DNA of 64,000 nucleotides, taken from contig OZ023209.1 in assembly GCA_963995525.1 (NCBI GenBank), forward strand, positions 12,092,841 to 12,156,840, given 5' to 3'. Of this stretch, positions 1 through 12,378 are shown piece after piece (positions within the stretch are counted from its first letter, which is position 1; every line of letters begins with the position of its first letter). The position numbers were made by a program, and so were the translations under genes. This DNA comes from Escarpia spicata. Its lineage: Eukaryota > Annelida > Polychaeta > Sabellida > Siboglinidae. A model generated the notes under the pieces. That model saw nothing but the letters and a program-made list of their open reading frames with translations. It was not told the origin of the DNA and made no database searches.

Positions 1-662
1 TTCACATAGAACACTAGTTTAGTAGTTTCATCTACTCATGTTCTAAAAAAAATGTGGAATATATTTCACTACTAATAATGGAGGAATCTCTTTTAAGAAA
101 GTTTAGATTTTATTGACAGAACCTATATAGGGTAAGTTTTCAAGTGTACAGTGATAAAAACACAGCTGAAAACTACCAGCTTCATGGATTGTCTGGAAGT
201 CATAGCTGTTCTGTGAATCAAAGATGCCCAAGTCAGGGTCTATCGAAACGTCAAAAATGTGCAAATCATGATGTTAGTGAAACGTATCCCCCCATTGTAA
301 TAATTGTTTATCCAAGTCCATGTTGCCAAAATCACGGGCCAAGACACCCAATTTAGGGTTTGTCTTAAAATTATGGTTATTGTGCCATAATCAGTCAGTC
401 AAAACTATAATTCTTATATAAATGGCACCATTGATGCATCAGCTGACATACAACTGCTTATGTCTTTTAACAGGTCGCTAAAGTTGATGCATGAATCACA
501 GAAAAACACTCAGCGTCGTATCCCCAAAATGGATCTACATGAGAAAATGGAATATGAGATGCTGGTAACATCAGTACCTCATTAACCAAAGCAGAACTGC
601 ATAGTGCATACCTGATACATACACTGAAAATGTTGTCCATGAGAAATGCTTATGAACTGGCA
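1..662. other. Non-coding, probably GPD1 intron 5
   Basis: AT-rich sequence with no convincing exon on either strand. GPD1 exon 5 ends at 6136 on the minus strand and no later GPD1 exon was found, so everything from 1 to 6135 is most simply intron. Confidence 0.5.
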
Positions 663-666
663 TTAA

Positions 667-1529
667 CCCTCTCAAGGCCAGATTAATGCAAATATGTGCC
701 TATTATTGAATCCTATTAAATCAAGAGATTGTGCTGCGAGTGTGAGTGAATCATGTAATATACTCGGGTTGCATGAATGCAAATAAATAAATAATTGTTT
801 ATTCTATTTAACTAACATTTTCACTACACCTGAAGAACTAATTCCTGGTGTAACTAGCCAAGTATGTGACATATATGTCAATTTATTACCTAAATATGAA
901 TTGCTAAAGTTTGACCCAAAAAAAATACTTAAATAAACAATTCTCAAAAATTCATTTTAAAAAGATTGTTCATTAATATTTATACATGCTGCATATGAAA
1001 TGTTCATAAATTACTATGCTACAGAATGGAAAACTAATTAAATGTCTATGGTAAATAAAACTGTTATAATTTCAGTTTTTCTGAGTGCATGTATTTTCAA
1101 GACTTTATACAAAATGGCATTCTTTGTGATCATAGCCATCATCCTGTCTGAACTATTAAGTCAGTGTTATATCCCCTTCGATGGCAGCATTCGTTATAAA
1201 CTCGATTCGAAAATCCCATCAAAGTCCGAATCACTGGAGTTCGACATAACGACAATATCGAGAATTACATCAAAGCTAAAAAAAAACACTACCCACTTTG
1301 TCGCCAGAGCATTGAAACTTCCTTACAACAAAATAGACCACTCAAAAGTTTTTCTAACTTTTGATGCTTACCAGTGAAACTTCAATATTATTATCTGCTA
1401 ACTGCCAAAATAAATTGCCGTTATCAGATGACACGATTTCGCGGTACTAGTTTAAATGTGCCCCTGTATTCGGGCGTTCTGGCCATGACTGGGAGTCGGG
1501 TTGATTCTGGCGATCTGACCACGAGAGGG
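667..1529. mobile_element. piggyBac-like non-autonomous element (863 bp) with TTAA target duplication
   Basis: TTAA at 663-666 and at 1530-1533 flank an element that begins CCCTCTC and ends GAGAGGG. The termini are inverted: about 14 of the first 17 bases match (left CCCTCTCAAGGCCAGAT, right complement CCCTCTCGTGGTCAGAT). A TTAA duplication with CCC...GGG ends is the signature of the piggyBac superfamily. The interior is AT-rich and holds a 111-codon frame (1042-1377) that I do not recognise as transposase. Confidence 0.72.
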
Positions 1530-1533
1530 TTAA

Positions 1534-4383
1534 AGACTTCCTGAAGTAGGCATTATTATGTTTTAATTATGGTATCTGATACTACAGTATGGTAATAACA
1601 AATGTATATTTTACACATGTACGGTGCACAAGAATATGCACATCATTCACTAAAAAGGGGCTGCTCTTTTATTATGTGTTTTACGGTAGTTCAGGTAGAA
1701 GCATTCTGATTCTTTACAACTGATGTCTGCTGGCTATTACTAAGAATAGTTTCACCATCTGTTCCATGTGGCTGCCTAAAAACCTTAGTTCCAAGCAAAA
1801 GTTTTGGTAGGCACCCCTCGGTCATCCCCACCCCCATACCCGTTTTCTTGTTGTTCTTGCCACAAGGTTGTGCTTTTCCCAACAGACATAAAAACATGCA
1901 GAGCTTACACCTGACACGGCATGGTGAGGTTACAGGAAAGAGACCATTTCACTCAGAACCAAACAAGGCCTCAAAATAAGAGATTACATGCAGTGTGAAC
2001 ACAACACATAAAGCAATTGACGTTTTTGAATTTTGTCTAAAATGTCAAAACAATAGCTGAAAATGACCATAGAAAAAATATTACAAAGTCACAAGAATGT
2101 CACCTTCGTACATCACAAGTCTGACTAAAAATTATAAAACAATAGCTGAAATTGATCCCACAGAATATACTATAAGCATAACCAAAAGAAGTCACAAGAA
2201 AGTAATTTCCTTACTTTATAAGCCACATTAACCTCTCGCATAATTTGTAAAAAAAATTGCTGAAAGTAATCCTAGAAAATATACTAGTATACTATAACTC
2301 TATAACCAAAATAAGTCACAAAACTGTCACTTTCTTACGTACATCAAATGTCACATACATCACCGTAAGTGTCAGTGCAGCAAACATTCACTGGCTGGAC
2401 CCACAGTAATGTTAAACAAACTATCCCGCAGTTGGTTAATTGAAAGAGACACAGTTTGTATGTGATCACCACTCATTCTTTCCAAGATTCAATATTTACA
2501 GTATTGAGATGAAACGTGCACTGGAGCGAAATGGTAACGTCATTGTGACAGGTGGGCAGTTCTGCTTCCATGGACACTGAGCGGACTACACACAGAAGTA
2601 GAAGCAAGAATGTGAGTGCTAGCAGTAGCTATGGTGCTAGTCATTCAATGCCGTTGCATTCACACTGCCACGACTTAATAATATGAGTTATTAAAACTGA
2701 ACTACAATATGGTAAATTTACCTGGTTTTACTCAAACTCACTATTACTATTAAAACAAGTGAACATTTTAATTTATCTATTATGATTAAAGATGTGACTG
2801 AACAATAATTAATAATAACTATTTTGTTATGAACACAAGGTACAGATACCATTCAGAATCAAACTTTCAGGCTCGACTATTTTGTTAATTTCTCTCTGAT
2901 TCTGACTGATCCGCAAATATTGTGAACCTACTTCTCTACCCTCGAACAGAATCTGGCAATTTTTTGTATCCGGAGTTACAAAAAGTGGCCAGATTTGTAT
3001 ATATGGTAAAATGTAAGAAGACCAATAGCAGTTGGAGAAAGTACGCGAGAGCAGTTTCACACAGGAGAAAGTAACCTGGACACACACAACAAATTATTTC
3101 CTGTGCAACAATTACAACCGAGATGGTTTCTGCACTCTAGCCAAAGCAAACAATAGCAGATCAACATAAGATTACTGTTACGGAAAACTAAACTTTGTTA
3201 GTATAACATGTTTAGCTATAAGATTTCTCAAAAACTTATTCAATACAAAATAAGAAAGAACAGTCCTATTGATCTTGTCAAATGTATGTAATAAAACAGC
3301 ATCCTCCAACTAAGTAACACTATCTTAATTTATGTAGATAAACTGTTTGCTGGTATTGTTTGCAGGTACAACTTCACTTCATTATTATTAGCTGATAAAC
3401 AGTTGCTCAATTAATAGTGTTTCGTGGAATAAATGCGATTTGTGTGGCTACAAACCCTGCAGTGATGTAAATCTTGTAATACCAAATCCTGAACAGTTAA
3501 TTTGATTAACATGGTTACTTAAATCCGTCTTAATTCTTAAGTCTGTTGTTGTGACCGCAAGGTGACAGCGGAGCCGTATAAGCTGGATCAAAGCGAAGTG
3601 AGATTGCAACATGTTGCGTGTGGCTGCTGATTAAGCATAGAGACACGACTGCGACTAGAGAGGAAAATTGCACCATAAAGCAAGGGAAGTCTATGGTGAG
3701 AAACACGGAGAGCGGCAGTGACAAGACACGATTAGAGAGAAAGGCGGTTATTACGTGGAAAGAAGTGTTGTGTGAAATGGACAATTTCAATGAAGCCGAG
3801 TCGAACAATAGCAGCCTTTGTGTTCGCAATCATCTCCATTCCGTCAGCGATTAACGACGCCACATACAGAATCGTCTGAAACGGTCACCAGAAATGACAT
3901 TGATCAAGGTCACAGTGGACAGCCCTGTTACACATAGTGGCGGGAAACATGTTTTCATAAACGGTGAATAAGTTAGAAAATTGCTGGCTTTCACGCTTGC
4001 ATGTCGAAAATACAATCAGGCACACCAATACAGATATCTACATAGTACAAGCCGCCGTTTCCTAACATGGCTGTTCACAATTTCCTGAACTAGCGAACAT
4101 ACTCGCAAACAAGTCCGTCAACAAATAACATATGCAAGACATGCAGAAATGCAAAGAACTTAAATAAAAGCATACTAACTGTACTCGCTTGACATGATAC
4201 AAATATATTTACTCCCACATATAATGCACTTTTCAATGTTTAGCCTCAGGAGAATCAAATTAGTTGACTGAGCAATATATCACTTGTACAATATACACTT
4301 GATGCTAACAAAGTTTCTTTCAGATAATATGACATATGCAGCTGCTTATGCTGAAGAAATGTACGTTACTTTTCATTACTTGA
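1534..4383. other. Non-coding intronic or intergenic sequence
   Basis: No exon recognised. Around 3530-3860 a CpG-containing stretch carries overlapping frames on both strands (99 codons minus, 78 codons plus) without recognisable similarity. The remainder is AT-rich and featureless to my reading. Confidence 0.35.
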
Positions 4384-4387
4384 TTAA

Positions 4388-5311
4388 CCCTGCGACCGGC
4401 CAGGGCCGATTCATCGGTTGACGGTACCTACCTTTATAGTAACATTTTTAGTTTCCGTGTTAGGTAACTGACACGCGAACATTTGGTATCGTTGAATAGC
4501 TGACAGATTTTTTATGATGGTGTATATTTTTTCATGAGCAGATTGATTGACAGCTAGTGACTGCTTAGTCGACAAAACACATGGTCAAAATGTTGGTGGT
4601 TTTACTACGCCCTGTGTAAACAATTTACATATCCATTGATAGTCTAGACCCCCGCACACATGGTATCAATGGGAAGCTCTGTTATTAGTCAATCTGCCAA
4701 AAATGAGGAGAATTGTTCACTTCGAAAGTTTACTTCAGATTATCTCAAGTTACCACATTAATATTTCGACAAAATGCCTTACAGTATTTATGAATAAGAT
4801 TATTATACTAGTTCAGATAGTTAGAATGATTTTGGATGCTTTTTGATGTGAAAATTAAACAACTTGGCAGCGCAATGTTTGTCTGGGCGAGCCGCGGGTG
4901 TACGCCGGTAGTAAAAGTGGCAGTGATCGGGCTGCCAGAATCAACCTATTTTATATCGGAAACAAATCATAAAAAAAAGTTCTCAACAGATTTGATTAAT
5001 TTTTATCTTATTTGGTAGCTAACATGTATGGCTATATTTGTTTTGCTGGACATAGGGCATATATCCATTCAGTAATTATCTGGTAGCTGGAAAAAAAAAT
5101 TAACATATTTTTTGGATGAAGTTCAGCTAATAATATCCCCATGATTATCGAATGTTATATATAGATTTTATAATTTTATTATAAAAAAGCATTCCTTCAG
5201 CAATAAGATGATATTCATTCATATTTCTGTGACATGTATTAGCAAGGTTATGATTTTTATTGTAACAGTACGCTATGCTACAGAGGATTTTGTTGTTGAC
5301 CGGTTGCAGGG
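4388..5311. mobile_element. piggyBac-like non-autonomous element (924 bp) with TTAA target duplication
   Basis: TTAA at 4384-4387 and 5312-5315 flank termini CCCTGCGACCGGCCA and (complement of the right end) CCCTGCAACCGGTCA, 13 of 15 identical. This is a different terminal sequence from the 667-1529 element, so it is a second family or a diverged subfamily. No intact transposase is present; a 60-codon frame at 4836-5018 is unrecognised. It shares the motif GCCAGAATCAACC (near 4938) with the complement of the right end of the other element. Confidence 0.75.
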
Positions 5312-5315
5312 TTAA

Positions 5316-6135
5316 TAATAATAATGGTCAGCAGTAAGTAAATTTACCTATCTTTCATGTGACTTGTTGCCTGGCAAAAGGTCCATCAAGTCATCAGAAA
5401 ACGGGTGCCGTACATGTGGAGTATTCGGACATGCCATCATATTTTTTGTTGAAAATCTGGCCCGAAAAACATTGGAAATCTCACATGTAATTTAAATTGT
5501 GACCTAGGCAAACCGTGACACACTGGATCCATCAATTGACAGGTCCAGTATGTCACTATGAAGCTGTTGGGACATTCTCACTGATTCGGTTGTATTTTAC
5601 ATTGAATTTATTGACTTAAAGAGACAGTTAGGCAAGAACAGCATGTGGGAAAAGTTGATCTGGCAGATTTATGCCACCCTAGTAATGAAATGTATGTAGA
5701 AATGGTTACTACGGCAACATGTGATGGAGGTCACGCACATAATTGATGGAAAAAATACATCGCAATTTGCCTGACCCATGTCATGCTTTGCTATACCAAG
5801 AATGATTACATCAGTAATATATGTGCATCACATTACTAGTGCACATGACACTGGCTAGATCAAACATTACCACACACAGTTGTCATTCGTACAACTTTGC
5901 CTTTTGTTTTTGTAAGATAAAACACTTGATGGCTTAATGTCTGAATGTTCCACATGTTCAGCATCTATTTTTGAGGACTTGACAGACCTTGTTGCTAGGC
6001 AATAGGTCACGTTATGAATAGGACAATTATGACATCAGACGTCAATTTATAATGTGATTGCTGAAACAAGATTTTAAAAATCCAGCATTGACGTGGCGGC
6101 ATATACGCTGTATATGTAGCGAGTATGTAGATTAC
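5316..6135. other. GPD1 intron sequence
   Basis: Sequence between the second TTAA element and GPD1 exon 5. No exon, RNA gene or repeat recognised. Confidence 0.5.
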
Positions 6136-6248
6136 CTTGAGGGCGCCACACATCTCCACAGTCTGCACGTCATCAACCACAGTGATTCGGAAGTACGACG
6201 TCTGAAACAAGTCCTTCAGGGTCTTGCCATGTGCTGGGTCACTGCAGC
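6136..6248 (-). CDS. GPD1: GPD1 exon 5
   Basis: The acceptor is TTCCAG (6249-6254) and the donor GT is at 6134-6135. The exon encodes G169 (split codon) to K206, including [20 protein letters not shown]206 is the catalytic lysine of the C-terminal domain; its usual partner asparagine would start the next exon, which is outside the window. Confidence 0.95.
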
Positions 6249-9200
6249 CTGGAACAGCACCACACTTGATTGATAATTCTATTTTCACTAGGTAACATGC
6301 TAAGTTTACACTATCTTTTATGGCTGAGCCATTCATGCTTCATTTATATCAATCACACAACACGTATTAACATTTACAGAGGAGTAATACTTAACAATTA
6401 ATAAAAAAATCAATTAAAAAACATAACACACATGAAACAGATATAAACAAAGTACATTTAAACACCAATGACCAATCAAGATTCAAAAGCTGCATATTTC
6501 ATATCTAAATGGGTGTCTATTATTTCATCTCTCCCCCACAACACACCCACCCTTCCATGTCTACCTGCCTATCCTAGTTTTTTCCCAGTCTCAACCTCAT
6601 GTCACCCCCCTCATTTTTTTATTATCCCTTGGTCCCCCTCAAAATATTTCCTCAATCATCCGCTCTTCCTTCAACCTTTCCTTCTCCACACCCCCTCTTC
6701 CATTTCCTCTCCTTCCCTTTGTCCGCCACATTCCCTCCTTCACATACCCCCCCTTTCGTCAGACCCACTTACCAATGGTGGCTTCACAGTAGTTCTCACG
6801 TGCGACCTCTGGGGCAATGTTTGCCCCCATCAGCACGGCGCAGTCAATGTCTAGCATCTTGCTGATGACATTCGAGATGAGATTCAGACCCTGTTCACTG
6901 ACGTCCAACCCCTGCAAACACAGTCTTACATCCAGAGGTTGGCGTACATGTGCATGCATCCATTTTTGTTGCAATTAGCTTACCAGTATATTTCACACAC
7001 TTAATTTGGAATATATATATTTTAATAATCACCAACCGCAGCCTCTGCAGGTGTGCTTTTAGGAAAGATCCACAAAATCAGTGAAGTGTTATGGAACAGG
7101 TAGATACCGTACTTGTTACAACATCCTTTTTCTAGGTTGTTATATAAATATTGACAATTACTGCTTTTTTTATCACCTTATTCATATTCAACAATTCATA
7201 CAGAAACCTTGATTGTAAATACTAGCAAAAATAAATGTTCATCTCAGGAAGGGATAACTTGGTAGTTCAAACATACTAAATGTTAGGAAACACACAGCAT
7301 CGTTACATAAACACCATAACGTGCTCTCATAGGTATGCAGTGGTTTCAGCGCATGTCGAGTGTAGACAATCATGTATGTACATACTGCAATATTCGTTGT
7401 ATGTTCAAAATGACTAAGATATACTGGCATATTTTGAAAAAGTAGGTGTTATGTTACACTCATGGGGTTATACATTAATCCCTCAAAGTTTGGTAGAGGT
7501 GTTATGTTACACTCATGGGGTTATACGTTAATCCCTCAAAGTTTGGCACCTCAGGTGCAAACTGTCTGTGAGGAAAACATCAACATACCCGCATACTTAC
7601 ACTAGCTCAATTATACTAAGATTCATAAGTGTAAACAACAAATTTTGTTTACTGTATAATATTCTCAGTTTGGCGACTGGCGAATTGGGAAAAGTAGGCA
7701 GTGGTGACACAAAGCTTTCTATCATAATGGTGCTGCCCATGCAATAAATTAACTTACGTGTTTTCAACAAGTAAAGTTCAGGTGTAATATTCTTGATTGT
7801 AGTCAACCCAAAAGATGCCTTTTGTTTCCCTTCAATGTACTGTACAATACATAACATTTGCTGCTGAATAGTATCGTGGATACTGGACAAACTCAACTGT
7901 GAAACTCGCTTTTACTACGAAAATAGGACACACAAGGAATATTGCACGTGTACACAAGAATTGTATTTGCAATTTTAAGTTTTAATTTTTTAATCTGGTT
8001 TACAGATAGAGCTATATTTTGAGTATATGAATAAGCACTAAGCAGACAGACTAAACAAAACAGAAGAGGGTGGCAGAAGAGGAACACTATAGCTAGAGAG
8101 ACATTGTAAAGAGAGATCTCAAAAGGTTTTGGGTAGGTGGAGAGTGGAATGGACCATGTGATGTGGTCCCCACCCTGCCAGGGCCAAGTGGGAAGAAGTA
8201 CACTGGGATTGGTGAGACAAACCTTGATGAGAGAGATCGCCATGGTGTCGGGTTTTATTGCTCCCTTCAGTTGTCTACAGATGGACTTCACAAACTGATG
8301 TGGTACAACGAAGATAAGAATGTCGGCCCCCGTCGCTGCCTCCACAACATCAGGAACTGCCACCTAGCGGGAAACAAAGAACCAAATTGGTATAACCCCA
8401 GCGATTCACAGCTAACAAAAACAACAAATCAGCACATGTGTTTAAGTTAGAATGGTATGGGGTCCAACATCATAGCAAAATTTCTACTTCATCACTGAAG
8501 TGTCATCAACACCATTCACACATTGCTGACATTCTAATTACACACACCACCTCCCACAATCATAAACACATTTGCAACAACAAACTATATCAACATACTT
8601 AATTTTTAAACAATGTTTTCATGTACAAGCACATTAGTTGCAATGCTGTATTGTAATAGAAAACAATTACTGCACATGACCAAGCCCAACATAAGGCAGT
8701 TGTGTCACACGCCAGCTGATTCACATATGGCCAATGTGTGGCTTACAGGCAAAAGGCACACTTTTGATTAATTCAAGACTGGCAACAAATTATTTACGGC
8801 TATGGGCCTGTCACACAACTCTTGGAAAGCCCTTTCTAATTCTACACTTACAACATTCTCTGGAAGTTTTGTTCCAGGAAGGTACTTGATGTTCTCATGC
8901 TGAGAGTTGATGATTTCAGTGAGTTTCCTTCCATTCACTGTCTCCTCGTAGACATACATCGGTATCCTCTGGACGTAGGCTGTTTTCTCCAGAACATTAT
9001 TGCCAACAATTTTAGCAATAACTGAACCCCTGTAACAAAAGTATATAAAAATTTTTAGATAACAAGATTTGTATATCTTTATAACACATCTTAAGATATG
9101 ATTGGTGGTGGATACTGACAGAGGCTGCGACATAAGGCTTTCAACTTTATGAAGCGGGTGGTGCTATAAATTTCCAGGAACTGACCAGGCCAATAACGAG

Positions 9201-11457
9201 ATCAAAACGTCAGTCACAGGCAAATCCATGAGACATACAGCTGCAACTGCAAGCTGGTCACTTCTCTGCAGTCATCACTGGAGCAACGACTGGAACCCTA
9301 TGAGGAGGTGGAGTTCTTCTAGCTGGCCACAACACTTGATCACTGCTTCAAACTGGACTGGTATGACAAGAGGCAGAGATGAGAGCACTGCTCACTAGGT
9401 TGATCCCTTGACAGGCACCTGCTGTTGTTGCATCAACAGACTCATCACCTCTCCAAGCCAGCTTCAACCCCATCAGCAGACACGGAGGTATCACACTACC
9501 TTGCTCAACCAGCCCTTGTTGATGATGCGAACCCACTGGCCTTCTGGAAGGACAATCGACTCGGTCCTCAGCACGCTGGCCTGCAAGCACCTGGCAGTTT
9601 CTGGATCGTCTGCCCCCATGGAACGGCTCTTCAGTGTTACAGGGAAAATCTTCCAACCAGAGCAGTGTTCGATCAGTGACTCACAATTCTAAGAAATGAT
9701 GCTGATTCGCTGCAACTGTCACCTTGATTGAACCGTTTAATGTGTTTATGTGCAAGTTGTGAAAAAACTTGTGATGATTTGAATATGATGAATTGATGAA
9801 AGACACAATGGGTTTCAATATATCAATATACTGATTACCAAATATGGAAGACACCATGACATAAACTTCATTAAATACATTATTGTAATGTTGAATGTAT
9901 CCAATCTATTCATTGACTACATTATTTCTAAATAAAAAGCAAAAGTAGTAGGCCCGATTGGAATTGGAACGTTTGCTGGAATCAGAATCAAAAATTGTGC
10001 TGGAGTCGGAATCGCTGAAGCAGAATCGAACTCAGGTCTGAAGGAAACGCTAATGAAAAGTATAGGACAAATGATGCAACTAAGTCCAACAATGTCGGTT
10101 CTTCGTTGCTGCCAGCGTCAGGTTTCAAATTCTGCTGGCGTTGCCTTGCCCAAAACTGTTGTGTGCTGTTAGTTATTTCTTCTAATCAATGACTGCAATT
10201 GAATCTACAAAATCACATGTATTTCTTTCTATTAACAACATATTTAGTTGACCATGTAATTGAAATGAGAAACGGCTTGTTTTCTTTATGAAATAAAGCC
10301 ACTTTTACTATGACTGTGCCATATCTGTCTGTGGTACCCAACATTTATTTTTAAGGACTAATAAAACAATATCAGGACTAGTTGTTTCCGAGTCATCCAG
10401 TCCAAAGGACTACCTGTCAGCTAATTCCATCGTGCATCCGGGCCTGATGACAATAAGTGAAAACTTAGAATAAGAAATGTTGTGCTCAAATTAGTATTCA
10501 TTATGCCAGTGGCCATTATAAAGATGTCGATGTTTCAAAAGTTTCTGTTAAACATTTGCTTTGGAGAAACATTTCATTTGACTGATTTATCCTGTTAAGT
10601 TGAATGCACTTAGATGGTACAAAACCAAGAATATGGAACAAGACTTTAAAACCCATATATAACTTACATATTAATAAAATAAGAAATAGAACATGTACAT
10701 GGTTTTGACCCTTGGAACATATGCTGGCGTTACTTGTATAAAAGGGGGTTTGGCCCTTGTGAGGAAAAAACGGTGCACAAAAACAAACTGTATCTCTGTA
10801 TCTTTATATTGATGGTTGTGAAAACTGTGGTTTCAGTTGAAGCCATGGCATGGGCCAAAAAAATCAGATATGTATCGTAAATGTAATGCAGTTAAGTTAA
10901 GAAATTAAACCAATTAAAATGTAGGCCTAGGCCAGGGCCGGCTTATCACAGATTTACCTGTGTCGAATTGATGTCACATTTTGAGAATTGCACCGAATGT
11001 CATTATCTATATCTTTGCCATCTCTCACAGTTGCTAAATTCACACGTTATAAATACGTCGGGTGTGCACTATCAACGTGTACATCACAACTGGCAGATCA
11101 GAGGGCAACTTAACCAATGACCTTGACCTTCCCAGCAGCCGATACATATTATGTCGAAGCTACGTAATGAAACGCTAGATAATTATATCAATTTTTAGTA
11201 GCTTTTCTTCATTCCTACCTATGTTCGTAGTTCCAACATGTTCATGTTATAAACCAGATACTAACTGTCTTTCCAGTAATGTGCCACTCCTAGTTCCGGG
11301 ATATTCGCCTTGCCGAAACAACGAACAGAAGCCTAGCCGCCGGTATTTTCCTAGCCGACTACCAAATCAAATCCGGTTACAACTTACAACATTATTAATT
11401 GACAACTTACCAGTTGCCTGAACCAACTATGCAAATCTTCTTCTTACTGTCCCCCAT
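6136..11457 (-). CDS. GPD1: Glycerol-3-phosphate dehydrogenase (NAD+), cytosolic; 5' part of gene, five exons
   Basis: GPD1 interconverts dihydroxyacetone phosphate and sn-glycerol 3-phosphate with NADH/NAD+ in the cytosol, linking glycolysis to glycerolipid synthesis and the glycerophosphate shuttle. Coding exons on the minus strand are 11457-11411, 9029-8852, 8363-8223, 6911-6773 and 6248-6136. All junctions are GT-AG and in phase, giving residues 1-206 of an enzyme that is normally about 350 aa. Visible are the NAD-binding GSGNWG (G12-G17), the conserved FVVPHQF and LMGANIA segments, the SLIK lysine (K122, equivalent to human K120) and the CGALK lysine (K206, equivalent to human catalytic K204). 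The C-terminal helical domain (DGLGFGDNTK region onward) is not found in 1-6135, so the gene continues past the left edge. Intron 1 carries an hAT remnant. GPD1 versus the paralogue GPD1L cannot be separated in an invertebrate; the family call is certain. Confidence 0.96.
6500..6772 (+). repeat. Polypyrimidine tract in GPD1 intron 4
   Basis: About 250 bases of strongly C/T-rich plus-strand sequence (polypurine on the GPD1 sense strand) run up to the exon 4 donor. Open frames through it are low-complexity artefacts. Confidence 0.7.
6773..6911 (-). CDS. GPD1: GPD1 exon 4
   Basis: The exon lies between an acceptor at 6912-6913 and a GTAAGT donor ending at 6772. It encodes residues 123-168, including the conserved [13 protein letters not shown] and ATIG. 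A long pyrimidine-rich tract lies immediately downstream in the intron (6520-6765 on the plus strand). Confidence 0.95.
7444..7549 (+). repeat. Tandem duplication, 53-bp unit, two copies
   Basis: The unit running from AGGTGTTATGTTACACTC to AATCCCTCAAAGTTTGG is present twice with one or two differences. It lies inside GPD1 intron 3. Confidence 0.85.
7528..7595 (+). repeat. Interspersed repeat fragment shared with 39888-39955 (minus)
   Basis: The stretch beginning GTTAATCCCTCAAAG and ending AACATACCCGC matches the complement of 39888-39955 at roughly 70 percent by eye, sharing TTAATCCCT, GCACC, AGGTGC, GAAAAC and AACATAC in the same order. It is probably two fossils of one transposable element. 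Confidence 0.55.
8223..8363 (-). CDS. GPD1: GPD1 exon 3
   Basis: The exon runs between an AG acceptor (8364-8365) and a GT donor (8221-8222), and both ends are phase 0. It encodes 47 residues (76-122), including [20 protein letters not shown] and ending in SLIK. K122 corresponds to the conserved active-site lysine. Confidence 0.95.
8852..9029 (-). CDS. GPD1: GPD1 exon 2
   Basis: The acceptor (TTACAG) lies at 9030-9035 and the donor GTAAGT begins at 8851. The exon completes W16 and encodes residues 17-75, from [11 protein letters not shown] to the LPENV before the next exon. It covers the first Rossmann helix and the following strand. Confidence 0.95.
9150..9745 (+). mobile_element. hAT-family transposase remnant (C-terminal region), frameshifted
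   Basis: Reading frames on the plus strand contain the hAT hallmarks: [16 protein letters not shown] after a stop at about 9329-9368, then in another frame NPLAFWKDN (about 9530-9556), then [19 protein letters not shown] and [16 protein letters not shown] up to 9692. After that a stop interrupts what would continue into the conserved EMMLIRCN block. This is the hAT C-terminal dimerisation domain seen in ZBED/Charlie-type transposases. At least three frame changes or stops make it a pseudogene. It lies in GPD1 intron 1, antisense to the gene. A purine-rich GGAATC/GAATCG tract at 9957-10032 may be the element's 3' part. Confidence 0.85.
9746..11410 (-). other. GPD1: GPD1 intron 1, remainder
   Basis: No exon recognised between the hAT remnant and exon 1. 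The donor of exon 1 is at 11409-11410. Confidence 0.7.
11411..11457 (-). CDS. GPD1: GPD1 exon 1 with start codon
   Basis: The ATG is the complement of 11455-11457. The exon encodes [16 protein letters not shown] (the last codon is split after two bases) and ends at a GTAAGT donor (complement of 11405-11410). The short basic N terminus leading straight into the beta-strand and glycine loop is typical of the family, so this start is chosen. The exon is too short to appear as a long open frame. Confidence 0.93.
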
Positions 11458-12378
11458 CACCACTTATATTATTACTTGTACGGTGCGGTTTTCTTGAGTT
11501 TCCTGCTTGTTTTGGGAACCGAGAACGTTTCTGACACCACTCCACTCGCAGCAGTAACCAAATTTGCCTCTTCAACTCAACTCAATGCTCTTGCGGGCTG
11601 AATGCGGATGTCGCAATAACAATTTATGCGTAAAGTCAAAATTAAATTACACATATTCGTGTAATTTGCAATATTTATTATAGAATGAAGTAACAAGAAA
11701 AAGTTTCTTTATTATACCTGAATGCCTGCAATTATAAATAAATTATTATTATTATTGCCCAATCAGAACTAGACAAATACAATGACTGCGTTGTCTTGCG
11801 GGCTGAGATGACGTCACGTGTAAAAATATAGGAAGGACGTTGTTGGGGTATTTCCCAGAAGTATTTCGCAGTATTGACTAGTTTAACGTTCTTGTTTCGA
11901 TTTGTTATACATATTTCATTAAAAAAGGCAGGGACTTATCACTTCGTAAGCGACACGAATGCAAGGTAAGAGGTTTACATGGTTAATATTGCGCACCCCG
12001 TGTGTAATTCCGTCACGCCACGGTTTTGTTTATTTACATTACAAAATCATTGAACATGGATTTTGATGGAATACTCATCATTTCAAGTTTTGGTTAACTT
12101 TTGTTGATAATTATGTTTATTGGTGCTTTATATATTGTCAGATAAATAATATAGTCAACGTAACGAAGGTTAGGCACTATTAACGCATGACTCACAGTGG
12201 CATTTGTCAGGTCTGATAGCTAATAGCCGATAGGGGGCGCGTGACACTGCTGCTAGTGCCAACGACAACAACGTAGCACTGACGAACATAAGTGATAAAC
12301 ACATAAGAACATATAAAGACATGTCGAATGTATCGTGCCACACTTCCATGATTACAACCACTGAACCAGAGCACACTC
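11458..12378 (-). promoter_or_regulatory. GPD1 5' flank / probable promoter region
   Basis: The sequence immediately upstream of the GPD1 start codon (minus strand). 11461-11630 is less AT-rich than its surroundings and contains several CpGs. No TATA box or initiator could be assigned with confidence, so this is placed by position only. Confidence 0.35.

Larger units (their letters stand above)
6912..8222 (-). other. GPD1: GPD1 intron 3
   Basis: Intron between exons 4 and 3, with a GT donor (complement of 8221-8222) and AG acceptor (complement of 6912-6913). It contains the 53-bp tandem duplication and a repeat fragment; no other exon was found. Confidence 0.85.

Noticed and set aside
1042..1377. 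111-codon frame inside the piggyBac-like element as a transposase
   Set aside because: No DDE-type or piggyBac C-terminal cysteine pattern is visible; most likely chance or a captured fragment.
3530..3854. Overlapping frames on both strands (99 aa minus, 78 aa plus)
   Set aside because: No recognisable domain, no clear splice context, and both strands open in the same CpG-containing stretch; treated as chance.
1..6135. Remaining GPD1 exons
   Set aside because: Scanned the minus strand for the conserved glycine-rich DGLGFGDNTK and GGRNR regions and saw neither, so they are assumed to lie left of the window.
6468..6865. 128-codon Pro/Ser-rich frame on plus
   Set aside because: Translation of the polypyrimidine tract antisense to GPD1 exon 4.
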